From positions 1 to 58,059 of the forward strand of contig JAGQYM010000026.1 of the NCBI GenBank assembly GCA_020436085.1: a stretch of 58,059 nt of DNA. Reading direction: 5' to 3'. Source of the DNA: Cyclobacteriaceae bacterium. Lineage in GTDB: Bacteria > Bacteroidota > Bacteroidia > Cytophagales > Cyclobacteriaceae. A program made the position numbers and the translations under genes. Positions 17,294-25,231 of the stretch are shown in pieces. Position 1 is the first letter of the stretch; each line of letters starts with the position of its first letter. The notes below the pieces were generated by a model that saw only the letters and a list, made by a program, of their open reading frames with translations, made no database searches and had not been told where the DNA came from.

Positions 17294-17883
17294 TTATACT
17301 GATGGTATAATTCTTTTAAAAAATCAATAATTTGATCGATCCCCAGTGTGTAGTCAATTTTGGTTAAACTCAAAGCTGCTTTTGGCATCGTGTCTATCAT
17401 GCATTCCGCAGGGGTTTGCACTATGGTAACTCCACCTCTGTCGTGAATGCTTTTCATTCCTAATCCCCCGTCTTTGTTAGCACCTGACAAAAGGATACCG
17501 ATTAGTTTCGTCTTATAGGCGTAAGCAGCACTTGACAAGGTGATATCAATAGCGGGCCTTGAGTTGTTCAGCATCATCTCAGTCGAGAGCGAAAAATAAT
17601 TTCCTAATTCAACAGACATGTGGTAGTTGGCTGGCGCCAAATAAACTGAGCCTCTCTTAATACTTTCTTTATCATCCGGCTCCGCTATTTTCAACTTGCT
17701 CTTTATAGAAAGGGCTTCAACAAATCCATGACGCACATGCTTCAACCGATGAAGGGCCATAATGATTGGCAAAGGAAAATCAGCTGGCAACTGCGAAAGG
17801 ATCTTGATAATCCCTTGAAAGCTTCCGGCAGATCCACCGATCACAACGGCTTTAAATCCATTATGTAAGCTGTACCTGGTCAT
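17290..17883 (-). CDS. CheB-type methylesterase domain protein without receiver domain
   Basis: 197 residues from the ATG at 17883 (MTRYSLHNGFKAVVIGGSAGS). A longer frame begins at 17961 but would overlap cheR by 70 bases and adds no recognisable sequence. The catalytic Ser lies in VIGGSAGSF (residue 18), His in IMALHRLKH (residue 45) and Asp in LLSGANKDGGLGM. The typical VYLAPANYHM and GGVTIVQTPAECMIDTMPKAAL segments are present. The N-terminal receiver domain of classical CheB is absent, so activity cannot be gated by CheA phosphorylation in the usual way. It starts five bases after the cheR stop. No CheA, CheW or standard chemoreceptor is present in the window. Confidence 0.88.
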   Translation of the reverse strand: MTRYSLHNGFKAVVIGGSAGSFQGIIKILSQLPADFPLPIIMALHRLKHVRHGFVEALSIKSKLKIAEPDDKESIKRGSVYLAPANYHMSVELGNYFSLSTEMMLNNSRPAIDITLSSAAYAYKTKLIGILLSGANKDGGLGMKSIHDRGGVTIVQTPAECMIDTMPKAALSLTKIDYTLGIDQIIDFLKELYHQYK

Positions 17884-17888
17884 TCTAT

Positions 17889-18713
17889 CTAGTCCCTGAT
17901 CTTTTTGAAAATTCTTTCTTCCTGATTTACCACGATAAAGCGGTTGGCATAGTCGCACCAAATCATCGACTCTTTTGCACCGATGGCCAGATAGCCATAC
18001 TTGTTCAAGCTGCCATGAAATTTTTTGAGCACTTCATTTTGCAGCGCCTGATTAAAGTAGATCATCACATTCCTGCAAAGAACGAGGTCAAATTTTGCAA
18101 AGGCCTCACCTAGCACGAGGTCATGCTTTTGAAAGACTACATTTGAAAGTAAATCCTTCTTCATCACGGCTCTTCCGTTTTCTTCAGTGTAGTAATCTTT
18201 AAGCGCTGTTTTGCCTTGGAAGCGAACGTAATTCTTTTCGTTGGTCTCCATATTCTTTAAGGAATAGGTAGCAGATCGTGCTCTGTCGAGAATTGACTTG
18301 TCAAGATCAGTTGCGAAAATTTTCACATTCTCTTTCACACCCATCTCATGAAGCATAATGTTCATAGAGATCACTTCCTCTCCAGATGAACAGCCTGCAT
18401 GCCAAATCTTGAATTGCTTGTTATTCAACATTACACCAGGGATGATCTCTTCGCGAAGCAATCGCCAAAAGCCGGGATCGCGAAACATCTCTGTGACATT
18501 GACAGTCATTTCATCCAAAAAATCATCGATGAAAATGGTGCTGTCGGCTAACTTGTTGAGCAATGACTCGATGTTCAATCCCCACACTTCGAGTATTCTC
18601 AACATTCTTCGCTTGAAGGATGACATCGCGTAATTGCGGAAATCGTAACCATGTTTGGCGTAAACCAGGTCGGTTATCCTTTTTAAATCTTTTATATCAA
18701 TATCCTGAATCAC
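17889..18713 (-). CDS. CheR-type protein-glutamate methyltransferase
   Basis: 274 residues, full length for CheR. An N-terminal helical domain (YDFRNYAMSSFKRRMLRIL) is followed by FLDEMTVNVTEMFRDPGFW, the SAM-binding IWHAGCSSGEEVISM, VKIFATDLDKSILDRAR and FDLVLCRNVMIYFNQ. All are hallmarks of CheR. The substrate would be Glu/Gln residues on a receptor helix. With no chemoreceptor nearby, the coiled coils of the 19951-22425 sensor and of the PP2C phosphatase, with their E-E pairs in an A-T-Q-E-E context, are candidate targets (inference). It is immediately followed by the CheB-domain gene. Confidence 0.92.
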   Translation of the reverse strand: MIQDIDIKDLKRITDLVYAKHGYDFRNYAMSSFKRRMLRILEVWGLNIESLLNKLADSTIFIDDFLDEMTVNVTEMFRDPGFWRLLREEIIPGVMLNNKQFKIWHAGCSSGEEVISMNIMLHEMGVKENVKIFATDLDKSILDRARSATYSLKNMETNEKNYVRFQGKTALKDYYTEENGRAVMKKDLLSNVVFQKHDLVLGEAFAKFDLVLCRNVMIYFNQALQNEVLKKFHGSLNKYGYLAIGAKESMIWCDYANRFIVVNQEERIFKKIRD

Positions 18714-18761
18714 AATCGGTGTGTTATAAGTAGTGGTATTTCTATTTCTTCTTGTTTGTTG

Positions 18762-19907
18762 TCAATTGCTCAATTGCCTGGCTCCGTTTATAATTGTCGC
18801 TCCACCCATTAATTGACTTTCAGCTCTTCGCCTGATCACAATTTTGATCTCCTGATTTACAGCATTATGAAAATCAATTTTCAACAACGCACCCATTTGC
18901 ATGGCGCGCTTTTGCGATACGTAATAATTGAAGAGGTATGGGTTAACCAGCACATCGTTGTAAAGTGATGCACTCTTGCGAACCAGTGATTGCACTTTCT
19001 GGCTTGCCAAAAAACCTAAAGAGACTATTCTTATCTCTATCCATTTTGCACTTACGAGAAAGTCGACAGTGATTTTCACTCGCTCTTCAATCACTGGTGA
19101 TGAAATGGGCAGGCTGACGATGTACATGAGTATGCTACCAAGTAGTTGATAGAGCCGCTGTTCGTCTACCCCAGTGAGTTCACCTGCTGGTGCCTTAAAC
19201 TCAAATTTTGCCTTGTCCAACTGGCAGTTGTCAACCAAAACTTTTCTCAGCACGCCTTCTAATTCTGAAAACCTGATCTGTTGCTCAGATGATTGTTCTT
19301 CATCACCATCAGCCATGTAGATCAGCTTAAAGAGACGATCGTCCAATTTGTTAGCGTGGATTTCTATCAGCGAGGTCAGCTCATCCACCTCAAAATCATC
19401 CTTACGAATTTTTAATAGATTCACCAGACCTTTGATTGTCGCCAGTGGTCCTCGTAGATCGTGAGCGGTTCTGTAGATGAAAGAATCGATCTCATTTTTC
19501 TTTGAGACCAACTCTTTCTTCATGAGGCTCACATTATCTACAACCTTTATCTTTAAGACAATGAAGCCGTTGATATCGCTGATCAATCCCAGGTAGAACC
19601 CGGAAAAAATTGCCTCAACCTGACCACCTCTCCTGGAAAGAAAAGTTCCCGGAACATTGTCGAAGTACCCAAACTTCAACCTTTCTCTGAGTTGATCGAT
19701 GAGGCCCTGGGGCTCGGTTATACTACCTAGTGATTGACCTCTTAGATCATCGGAAGAGAAATTGAGAATCTTCTCCAGGTCTCTCCCGACTGCCTCTACA
19801 CTGAAATCCATTCTGAGAATGATTGAGTCGCTCAGAATCAAATTCAGTTTTTCAATCGCTTCACTGACAGAAAACAACAGCGATGATATCTCTGGTAACT
19901 TTGTCAC
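18762..19907 (-). CDS. PAS sensor with HisKA domain and degenerate ATPase domain
   Basis: 381 residues, soluble, GTG start at 19907. A PAS-like domain (about 22-125) precedes a HisKA helix pair with the phospho-acceptor at His149 (FIYRTAHDLRGPLATIKGLVNLL). The C-terminal part occupies the place of a HATPase domain, but the N-box lacks Asn (LLGSILMYIVSLP), and no D-x-G-x-G box is seen (IRIVSLGFLASQKVQSLVRK). It therefore probably cannot bind ATP normally and may act as a phosphotransfer or scaffold protein. There is no response regulator in the operon; the nearest is the LytTR protein at 24423. Confidence 0.75.
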   Translation of the reverse strand: MTKLPEISSLLFSVSEAIEKLNLILSDSIILRMDFSVEAVGRDLEKILNFSSDDLRGQSLGSITEPQGLIDQLRERLKFGYFDNVPGTFLSRRGGQVEAIFSGFYLGLISDINGFIVLKIKVVDNVSLMKKELVSKKNEIDSFIYRTAHDLRGPLATIKGLVNLLKIRKDDFEVDELTSLIEIHANKLDDRLFKLIYMADGDEEQSSEQQIRFSELEGVLRKVLVDNCQLDKAKFEFKAPAGELTGVDEQRLYQLLGSILMYIVSLPISSPVIEERVKITVDFLVSAKWIEIRIVSLGFLASQKVQSLVRKSASLYNDVLVNPYLFNYYVSQKRAMQMGALLKIDFHNAVNQEIKIVIRRRAESQLMGGATIINGARQLSN

Positions 19908-19950
19908 CTTAGTTTGTGTTTGAAATGTTACTTGGATACTTACCCGAAGA

Positions 19951-22425
19951 CTATTTCTCCTCTAACACCAGTTCCTCGGTCCGTTTTGCGCTTTCCATAA
20001 TGGCTGTGATGTCACGGGTAATTCCCGCCACGGCCACTATTTCTCCATCTTCACCTTTAAGTGGTGAATAGCAGCTTGACAGATGCATCTCATGTCCATT
20101 GATTATCGAAATGTCTGTGTGCTCTACACGCTCGCCTTTGAAAGCCCTTTGATAGTCCTGCTTACGCAGTTCTCTTTCTTCTCCGTTGAATAGAGACAGA
20201 ATGTCAAATCCTTTCTTCACATTTACACCCATACCCTTTAGTCTCTCTGCAAAGTATTTGTTGAAGTCAGCGATCTTATAGTTCTTATCTATTGTGAAAA
20301 TCGCATCAGAAGAAATATTGATGATTTCATTGAGATACTTCTCTTTGCTCTGCGTTTGTTTTAACACTCTCTCCATTTCTTCCTGAGTAGCTGAAAGCTC
20401 CTCCATGTTCTGCCTCAGTTCTTCTTCCTGCGCTTTCATTTCCTCCGCTACCTGCTGCGACTCAGCAGCCAGGCCTTCTGCTTTTTCACGCGCTTCAGCC
20501 ATCTCTGTTATGTCTTTTGAGAAACAAACGATCGCATAGACTTCGCCTTTCTCATTCTTCAGAGGGGAATAGGTATTTACAGTATGGACCGTTTTTTCAC
20601 CGGCTACCGCTGTATCCATTACTTCGAAGTGTTCACCAGTAAGAGCACGATGATACAACGCGCGTTGCTTTTCACGCTTCTTGCCGTGAAGAATGCTTAG
20701 CATTTCAAAATCCTTCTCTGCATGAAATCCTGCATCAAGCATTTGATCACGAAACGAATTGTTGAAGCTGATCAGCTTGAAAGATTTGTCGATGGTGCAA
20801 ATAGCATCATTCGATGAATTCAACACTTCATTCAGATATTCTTCCTTAGATTGTGCGGCTTGCAGTACTCGTTGCATTTCTTCCTGAGTTGCAGACAACT
20901 CCTCCATGTTCTGACGCATCTCTTCTTCCTGCGCGCGCATTTGTTCTGCTTGTACCTGGGTTTCCTCCAGCAGCCTCTTTGTGCGTGTGTTTACTTTAAC
21001 CGAAGAGATCGCGGACGCGATGCTCTCGCCTAGTTTCTGCACAAACTCGATTTGATGTGGAAGTATGGTCTGAAATGACGCTAATTCAACCACTCCAAAA
21101 ATTGTCTCGTCTAATTTCAATGGAACGATCAAAAGATTTCTTGGTAGCGCCTCGCCCAATCCTGAGGTGATATGCATGTAATTTTCTGGAACATCGGACA
21201 TATAAATGGTATCCTTCTCCAGAATGCATTGCCCTGTCACACCTTCACCAATTTCTATTCGCTTGTTTAAGAATTTCTTTCTGCTGTAAGCAAAGCACGC
21301 TACCAGTTCGATAAACTGATCATCAGAGTTATCGTCATTGATCAGGAACAATGCGCCCTGACTTGCATTCATGTACTTGACGAGGTTGGCCACAATATTG
21401 TCTGACAGCTCGCTCAAATTGTCATTTCTTGAACGTAGGATATCTGCAAATTTTGCAAGGCCTTCTGTTGCCCAGCTTCTTTTGTGATCTTCCTCTGCAG
21501 CTTGACGCAAGTTGTCACGCATGGTGATCAGCGCTTCTCCCATCGTATCTTCTTCACTCAGCAAGTCAAACTTGCTCTGATAGTTTCCTTTTCCAATATT
21601 TTCCGCGAACTCAACTTTAGCCTTCAAGCCGGTGAGCATATTTTGAATCGCCTCTGCCATTCTCCCGATCTCATCTCTACCCTTCTTCAAAGTAACCGAC
21701 ACAAATTTCCCGCGCGACACCATCGTAATTAGATCGCTGAGATCCCCAATTGGCTTGGTGATTGACTTTACCGAGAAATAGGAGGCATAAATACCTATGA
21801 CAACAAACAACACGATGTTGCCCAGATATAGGTAGGTGAGCAGGTTAGAAAATGATTCCTTCCTACTACGGGCCGCGTCCAAAAGTTGGTTTTGGCGGTT
21901 AGTGGCTTGCCCGATTTGATTGATAACACTCTTGTAAGTAGGTGTTACTTTTTTATCAATTGCTGTGATAACTTCATCGATGATAATGTCATCGGCATAC
22001 GATTCATCACTTGATAGTTTTTCCATCACCGGCACTTCTTCTATAAGTAGCTGATCAACAGTCTTCATGATCGCTCGTGCCTCCTCAACTGCTGTGATGT
22101 TGTCCAATTTTCCGCTCACCGAGAGGAACCTCTCCCTGAGTTCACCCGCATCGGTAGCATGAATTGTTTTGAGTTTCTCCTTTTCCTTGATGCTCGGCTG
22201 ATACAGCCAGTTGTTTGTAAGTTTATAAGATTCTGAAGCGAGCATCTCCAACTCCTTCAATGAAAGAATCATTGGATAGTAAGCTTCGGAAACACTTCTG
22301 TCAATTTTTCTATTCTGCCAGGCCGTATACATACTGATAAGTGTTGTCACAAAGGCCAGGCATATCACCAGCGCGTAGCCGGTCATAATTTTTGCAACAA
22401 TCGAGTTCTTGATCTTACTGAACAT
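19951..22425 (-). CDS. Membrane sensor with HAMP, GAF and two PAS domains and no output domain
   Basis: 824 residues from the ATG at 22425 (MFSKIKNSIVAKI). The frame is open for 31 more codons upstream, but those residues are not signal-like. TM1 is about 12-33, a four-helix periplasmic domain follows (about 35-195), TM2 about 197-219, HAMP to about 285, then GAF about 325-465. After that come two copies of a coiled coil (EEEMRQNMEELSATQEEM and EEELRQNMEELSATQEEM), each followed by a PAS domain (about 535-645 and 705-815). There is no kinase, cyclase, phosphatase or MCP signalling domain. The periplasmic helical bundle with HAMP resembles chemoreceptors, so it may report by contacts with neighbouring proteins and be a CheR/CheB substrate (inference). 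Confidence 0.8.
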   Translation of the reverse strand: MFSKIKNSIVAKIMTGYALVICLAFVTTLISMYTAWQNRKIDRSVSEAYYPMILSLKELEMLASESYKLTNNWLYQPSIKEKEKLKTIHATDAGELRERFLSVSGKLDNITAVEEARAIMKTVDQLLIEEVPVMEKLSSDESYADDIIIDEVITAIDKKVTPTYKSVINQIGQATNRQNQLLDAARSRKESFSNLLTYLYLGNIVLFVVIGIYASYFSVKSITKPIGDLSDLITMVSRGKFVSVTLKKGRDEIGRMAEAIQNMLTGLKAKVEFAENIGKGNYQSKFDLLSEEDTMGEALITMRDNLRQAAEEDHKRSWATEGLAKFADILRSRNDNLSELSDNIVANLVKYMNASQGALFLINDDNSDDQFIELVACFAYSRKKFLNKRIEIGEGVTGQCILEKDTIYMSDVPENYMHITSGLGEALPRNLLIVPLKLDETIFGVVELASFQTILPHQIEFVQKLGESIASAISSVKVNTRTKRLLEETQVQAEQMRAQEEEMRQNMEELSATQEEMQRVLQAAQSKEEYLNEVLNSSNDAICTIDKSFKLISFNNSFRDQMLDAGFHAEKDFEMLSILHGKKREKQRALYHRALTGEHFEVMDTAVAGEKTVHTVNTYSPLKNEKGEVYAIVCFSKDITEMAEAREKAEGLAAESQQVAEEMKAQEEELRQNMEELSATQEEMERVLKQTQSKEKYLNEIINISSDAIFTIDKNYKIADFNKYFAERLKGMGVNVKKGFDILSLFNGEERELRKQDYQRAFKGERVEHTDISIINGHEMHLSSCYSPLKGEDGEIVAVAGITRDITAIMESAKRTEELVLEEK

Positions 22426-22537
22426 GATATTTTTATTTTGGGAATTCAAAGGCTGGAATTCAAGTTCGTGAAGGGTCAGAGCTGCGCTAATGGCAGCCCC
22501 GATCCCAACCCAAACCAACTAATCAACCTATGTTACT

Positions 22538-22984
22538 TTATTTGACGATCAGCACTACTTTCACCTTCGACTTGGCGTCTGCTGAAAGTGAACTCACATT
22601 CACAAATCCAATCGCGCCTACTTCTTGTGCTACGAAGTCTATGATCGCTGAGTCCGAAGCAAATTTGTCTTGAGGTTTCTCTGCATTCTCGTATTGCTTT
22701 TGTGTGAAGTAAGTCTCCACATCGCTTGATGACATTCCGAGAACCTTTTCGTAGAAAGAATCCTGCTCTTCACACTTAGACTTTCTGTCAGCAGGCTTGA
22801 TATTCTTGTTGATATCTGGCCATCTCTTTTTGATCTTTCTCAACCAGTAAAGTTTTACTTCACCTTCTGTCAGCTTGTCAACAACATTCTCTTTGTTGAT
22901 AATTACTGCTATCTCTGTACCCGCTGGTCTGAAGGCAGCCAAAACAACTGCGAGCAACGGTATTATGAATAATAACTTTTTCAT
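22538..22984 (-). CDS. Small periplasmic phosphate-binding-protein-like (PstS/PBP-fold) protein
   Basis: 148 residues with a signal peptide (LLFIIPLLAVVLAAFRPAG). EIAVIINKENVVDKLTEGEVKLYWLRKIKKRWPD and VAQEVGAIGFVNVSSLS match the short PBP-like proteins annotated as phosphate ABC transporter substrate-binding; full PstS proteins are twice as long. No ABC transporter permease for phosphate is present. It lies 29 bases after the porin gene and before the sensor whose periplasmic domain it could contact. A role as a periplasmic ligand carrier for the sensor is an inference. The ligand may not be phosphate. Confidence 0.75.
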   Translation of the reverse strand: MKKLLFIIPLLAVVLAAFRPAGTEIAVIINKENVVDKLTEGEVKLYWLRKIKKRWPDINKNIKPADRKSKCEEQDSFYEKVLGMSSSDVETYFTQKQYENAEKPQDKFASDSAIIDFVAQEVGAIGFVNVSSLSADAKSKVKVVLIVK

Positions 22985-23013
22985 GATTTTACTTTTTTCT
23001 GTTTTCTATTGAA

Positions 23014-24186
23014 TTAGAACACAAACGCGAACTGCATACGAACCCTCGTGTTCTTCACTGAATTCACAAATCCATCGTCTCTCTTGCCAAGGCCTGGCAC
23101 TACGATGTCCTGGTAAAAGGTCTTATTGTTTTCAGTCTCATACTCCAACTTGCATACGAAGTTTGAGTTCAGCTTGTACCGGACACCAAGTGTCACTTGA
23201 TTTACCTGAACAGGAATTGGTGCGAAGTAAAGGTCTCCTTCTGTAGTGGATCTACCAGCTTGCGTGTAGTTATAGAGAACATAAGGGGTAAGCTTATCTG
23301 TTACTTTAAATCCTCCATACATGTAGTATGAGAAACTTCTGTAGTCACCGAGGTTATCAAACTTGCTTGTCTGACTTAAAATTTCTGCAATGGCTTCGAT
23401 CTTCTTTTCAGGATTCATGTAGGCTACTGATCCAACCAAAAGTTGCAGATCGCCATTGTCTGGCAGCGAGGAGATGCTTCCATTTGGATTTGGCTTACCT
23501 TGCTCGATTCTGTCAAACATACCTGAGGCCATCACTTTAAGACCTTCTACAGGCTCAGCACCAAGTTGCACTGTTGTCGCCACGTGATTGTCAGACTTAT
23601 CGCTTGAGCCATAGTAGCCAATACCATTTCCTAGGAGAATCTTGTAGGACAAACGTGCCTTACCAATGTTGTCTCCCTCAAATTGAACACCAATATCGCG
23701 ATACTGAAGAGGGCCCCCTTCACTAATCGGGCGGATGGCAAACGGCCTTTGAATAGTAGGCTGAAGCACCAATCCCATGGTGTACTGATTGTTCCAGTAC
23801 CCGATCGGGGTAAACATTTTACCTACACGCACACTAAAGTAATCCTGAAAATAATAGCGCACCATAAGACGCTGAATTTCAAAATTGTAGGTATTCTTCT
23901 TGTTATTGAAGTTGGCCTCTCCAAGAACAGATAACCTTTCGCTAAGCTGCGAGGTAACAAACAACACAAAATTGCCAGTGTTAAAGTTTGTTTTGGACTT
24001 CTGTGTAGAGTCGCTTGTGATATACTCACCTAGTCCGCTTACACCATTGAAGCGATTTTTTTCGGTTGTCTGGTAGTTCGTGATTTCCGGCTGACCAAAA
24101 AACCTGATTTTAGTATCCTGTGCGAAGATGTTAATTCTCCCAGCTACCAGAACTACTAACGTTAGAAATAGAATTCTCTTTTTCAT
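23014..24186 (-). CDS. Outer-membrane porin, first gene of the signalling unit
   Basis: 390 residues with a signal peptide (ILFLTLVVLVAGRINIFAQ). It is a beta-rich barrel with RVGKMFTPIGYWNNQY, a segment typical of phosphate- or anion-selective porins of the OprP/DUF3138-like kind, and it ends in MQFAFVF, a terminal aromatic strand. Neither the substrate nor the specific family is certain. It is the first gene after a 236-base gap, so the main promoter of the long unit should lie at 24187-24300. Porin plus small PBP plus HAMP sensor is an arrangement I recall in other phyla as a ligand-sensing set. Confidence 0.75.
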   Translation of the reverse strand: MKKRILFLTLVVLVAGRINIFAQDTKIRFFGQPEITNYQTTEKNRFNGVSGLGEYITSDSTQKSKTNFNTGNFVLFVTSQLSERLSVLGEANFNNKKNTYNFEIQRLMVRYYFQDYFSVRVGKMFTPIGYWNNQYTMGLVLQPTIQRPFAIRPISEGGPLQYRDIGVQFEGDNIGKARLSYKILLGNGIGYYGSSDKSDNHVATTVQLGAEPVEGLKVMASGMFDRIEQGKPNPNGSISSLPDNGDLQLLVGSVAYMNPEKKIEAIAEILSQTSKFDNLGDYRSFSYYMYGGFKVTDKLTPYVLYNYTQAGRSTTEGDLYFAPIPVQVNQVTLGVRYKLNSNFVCKLEYETENNKTFYQDIVVPGLGKRDDGFVNSVKNTRVRMQFAFVF

Positions 24187-24422
24187 GTTAAAGTGTCTTG
24201 TTTTACAATTGTTTTGTGCCGCAAGATTACTTCAACACCTCCGGTCGCTATACCGGTAATGAGTAGGTGGGAGTTTCAGTTAGTATCTGGCTGTGATCGT
24301 GAGAGGAGATCGAAATGAGGGATAGTGATCTGGAAAAAATAAAAATTGACTTGAATCAAAAAACAAACAATTATCTCGGAGAGAGAGACCAACTATAAAA
24401 TAAAATTCTGAGATAAAAGGAA
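24187..24422. other. Intergenic region upstream of the 17-gene unit
   Basis: This gap separates the LytTR regulator from the porin gene and should hold the unit's promoter. No convincing TAnnTTTG box with a spaced TTG was found. Two inverted repeats are visible: CCGGT-N6-ACCGG (about 24241-24256) near the porin side, and TTATCTC/GAGATAA (24371-24377 and 24410-24416) just after the LytTR stop. The second is followed on the minus strand by T-rich sequence and may be a weak terminator. Either could be a regulator site. Confidence 0.4.
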
Positions 24423-25172
24423 TTAGTCTTTGATTCCAACTTTTTCGAGGAACCCTTCCTTTTTTCTTTTTGACACTGTAAGTGAACGGTCGTTGTTCAT
24501 GATTACATACCCTCCTTCACCTCGCACATACTTTTTGACCGCGTTGAGATTGATCAGATAGGAGTTATGAATACGATAAAAATTGTGGTCCTGAAGTAGT
24601 TCGTCATACTCCTTTAGGGTTCGGCTCACGAGGTACTTTTTGCCATCATTTACATTGATCTCGGTGTAGTTGCTGGAAGCTTCACAAAAAATAATATCAT
24701 TGACCTTTACAAAAATCAGCCCTTCCATGGTAGGAAGTGCCAATTTGTGATTTCCTGAAGGTGGAACTTTCAGGTTTTGGATCAAGCTCTGCAATCTCAC
24801 TGAAAGGTTATCCTTTTTCTTGTTCACCTTTCCTATTGCTCTCTTGAGTTCATTAACATCTATTGGCTTCAGCAGATAGTCTATGGCGGAAAAACGAAAT
24901 GCCTTTATTGCGTATTCGGAGTAGGCAGTCGTAAAAATGACATCAAAATTAACGTCTTTAATCCTCGTCAGTACGTCAAATCCTGTCTCCCGCTGCAGCT
25001 GAATATCAAGAAAAACCACGTCCGGTTGATGAGTCTTGATGGCTGCAATAGCCTCATCTACATTTTGGCACAGCGCGCAAACCTCAATGTCTTCACAAAA
25101 GTCTTCGATCAGGATACGTAAGCTTTCCCGGCTTTTGGTTTCATCGTCTACAATTATCCCTTTGAGCGCCAT
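24423..25172 (-). CDS. LytTR-family response regulator
   Basis: 249 residues. Receiver domain at about 1-120, with acidic DD at 9-10, phospho-acceptor Asp56 in VVFLDIQL, and FTTAYSEYAIKAF and DYLLKPID. LytTR DNA-binding domain at about 145-249 (FVKVNDIIFCEASSNYTEI; YRIHNSYLINLNAVKKY). It follows the seven-PAS LytS-type kinase gene by 59 bases and is its natural partner. It sits directly upstream of the porin-to-transporter unit on the same strand, so that unit is a plausible target, but no pair of LytTR half-sites was identified by eye. Confidence 0.92.
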   Translation of the reverse strand: MALKGIIVDDETKSRESLRILIEDFCEDIEVCALCQNVDEAIAAIKTHQPDVVFLDIQLQRETGFDVLTRIKDVNFDVIFTTAYSEYAIKAFRFSAIDYLLKPIDVNELKRAIGKVNKKKDNLSVRLQSLIQNLKVPPSGNHKLALPTMEGLIFVKVNDIIFCEASSNYTEINVNDGKKYLVSRTLKEYDELLQDHNFYRIHNSYLINLNAVKKYVRGEGGYVIMNNDRSLTVSKRKKEGFLEKVGIKD

Positions 25173-25231
25173 AGTCTTTACGAAATTAAACCTCTTTTCA
25201 TGAGACGATCGAAATCAGTGGGGAATTTTCC

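Noticed and set aside
17884-17961. N-terminal extension of the CheB-domain gene
   Set aside because: It overlaps the conserved cheR end by 70 bases and its residues do not resemble a receiver domain.
24371-24416. TTATCTC/GAGATAA inverted repeat as a LytTR binding site
   Set aside because: LytTR sites are usually direct repeats; the 32-base spacer and position just after a stop codon fit a weak terminator at least as well.
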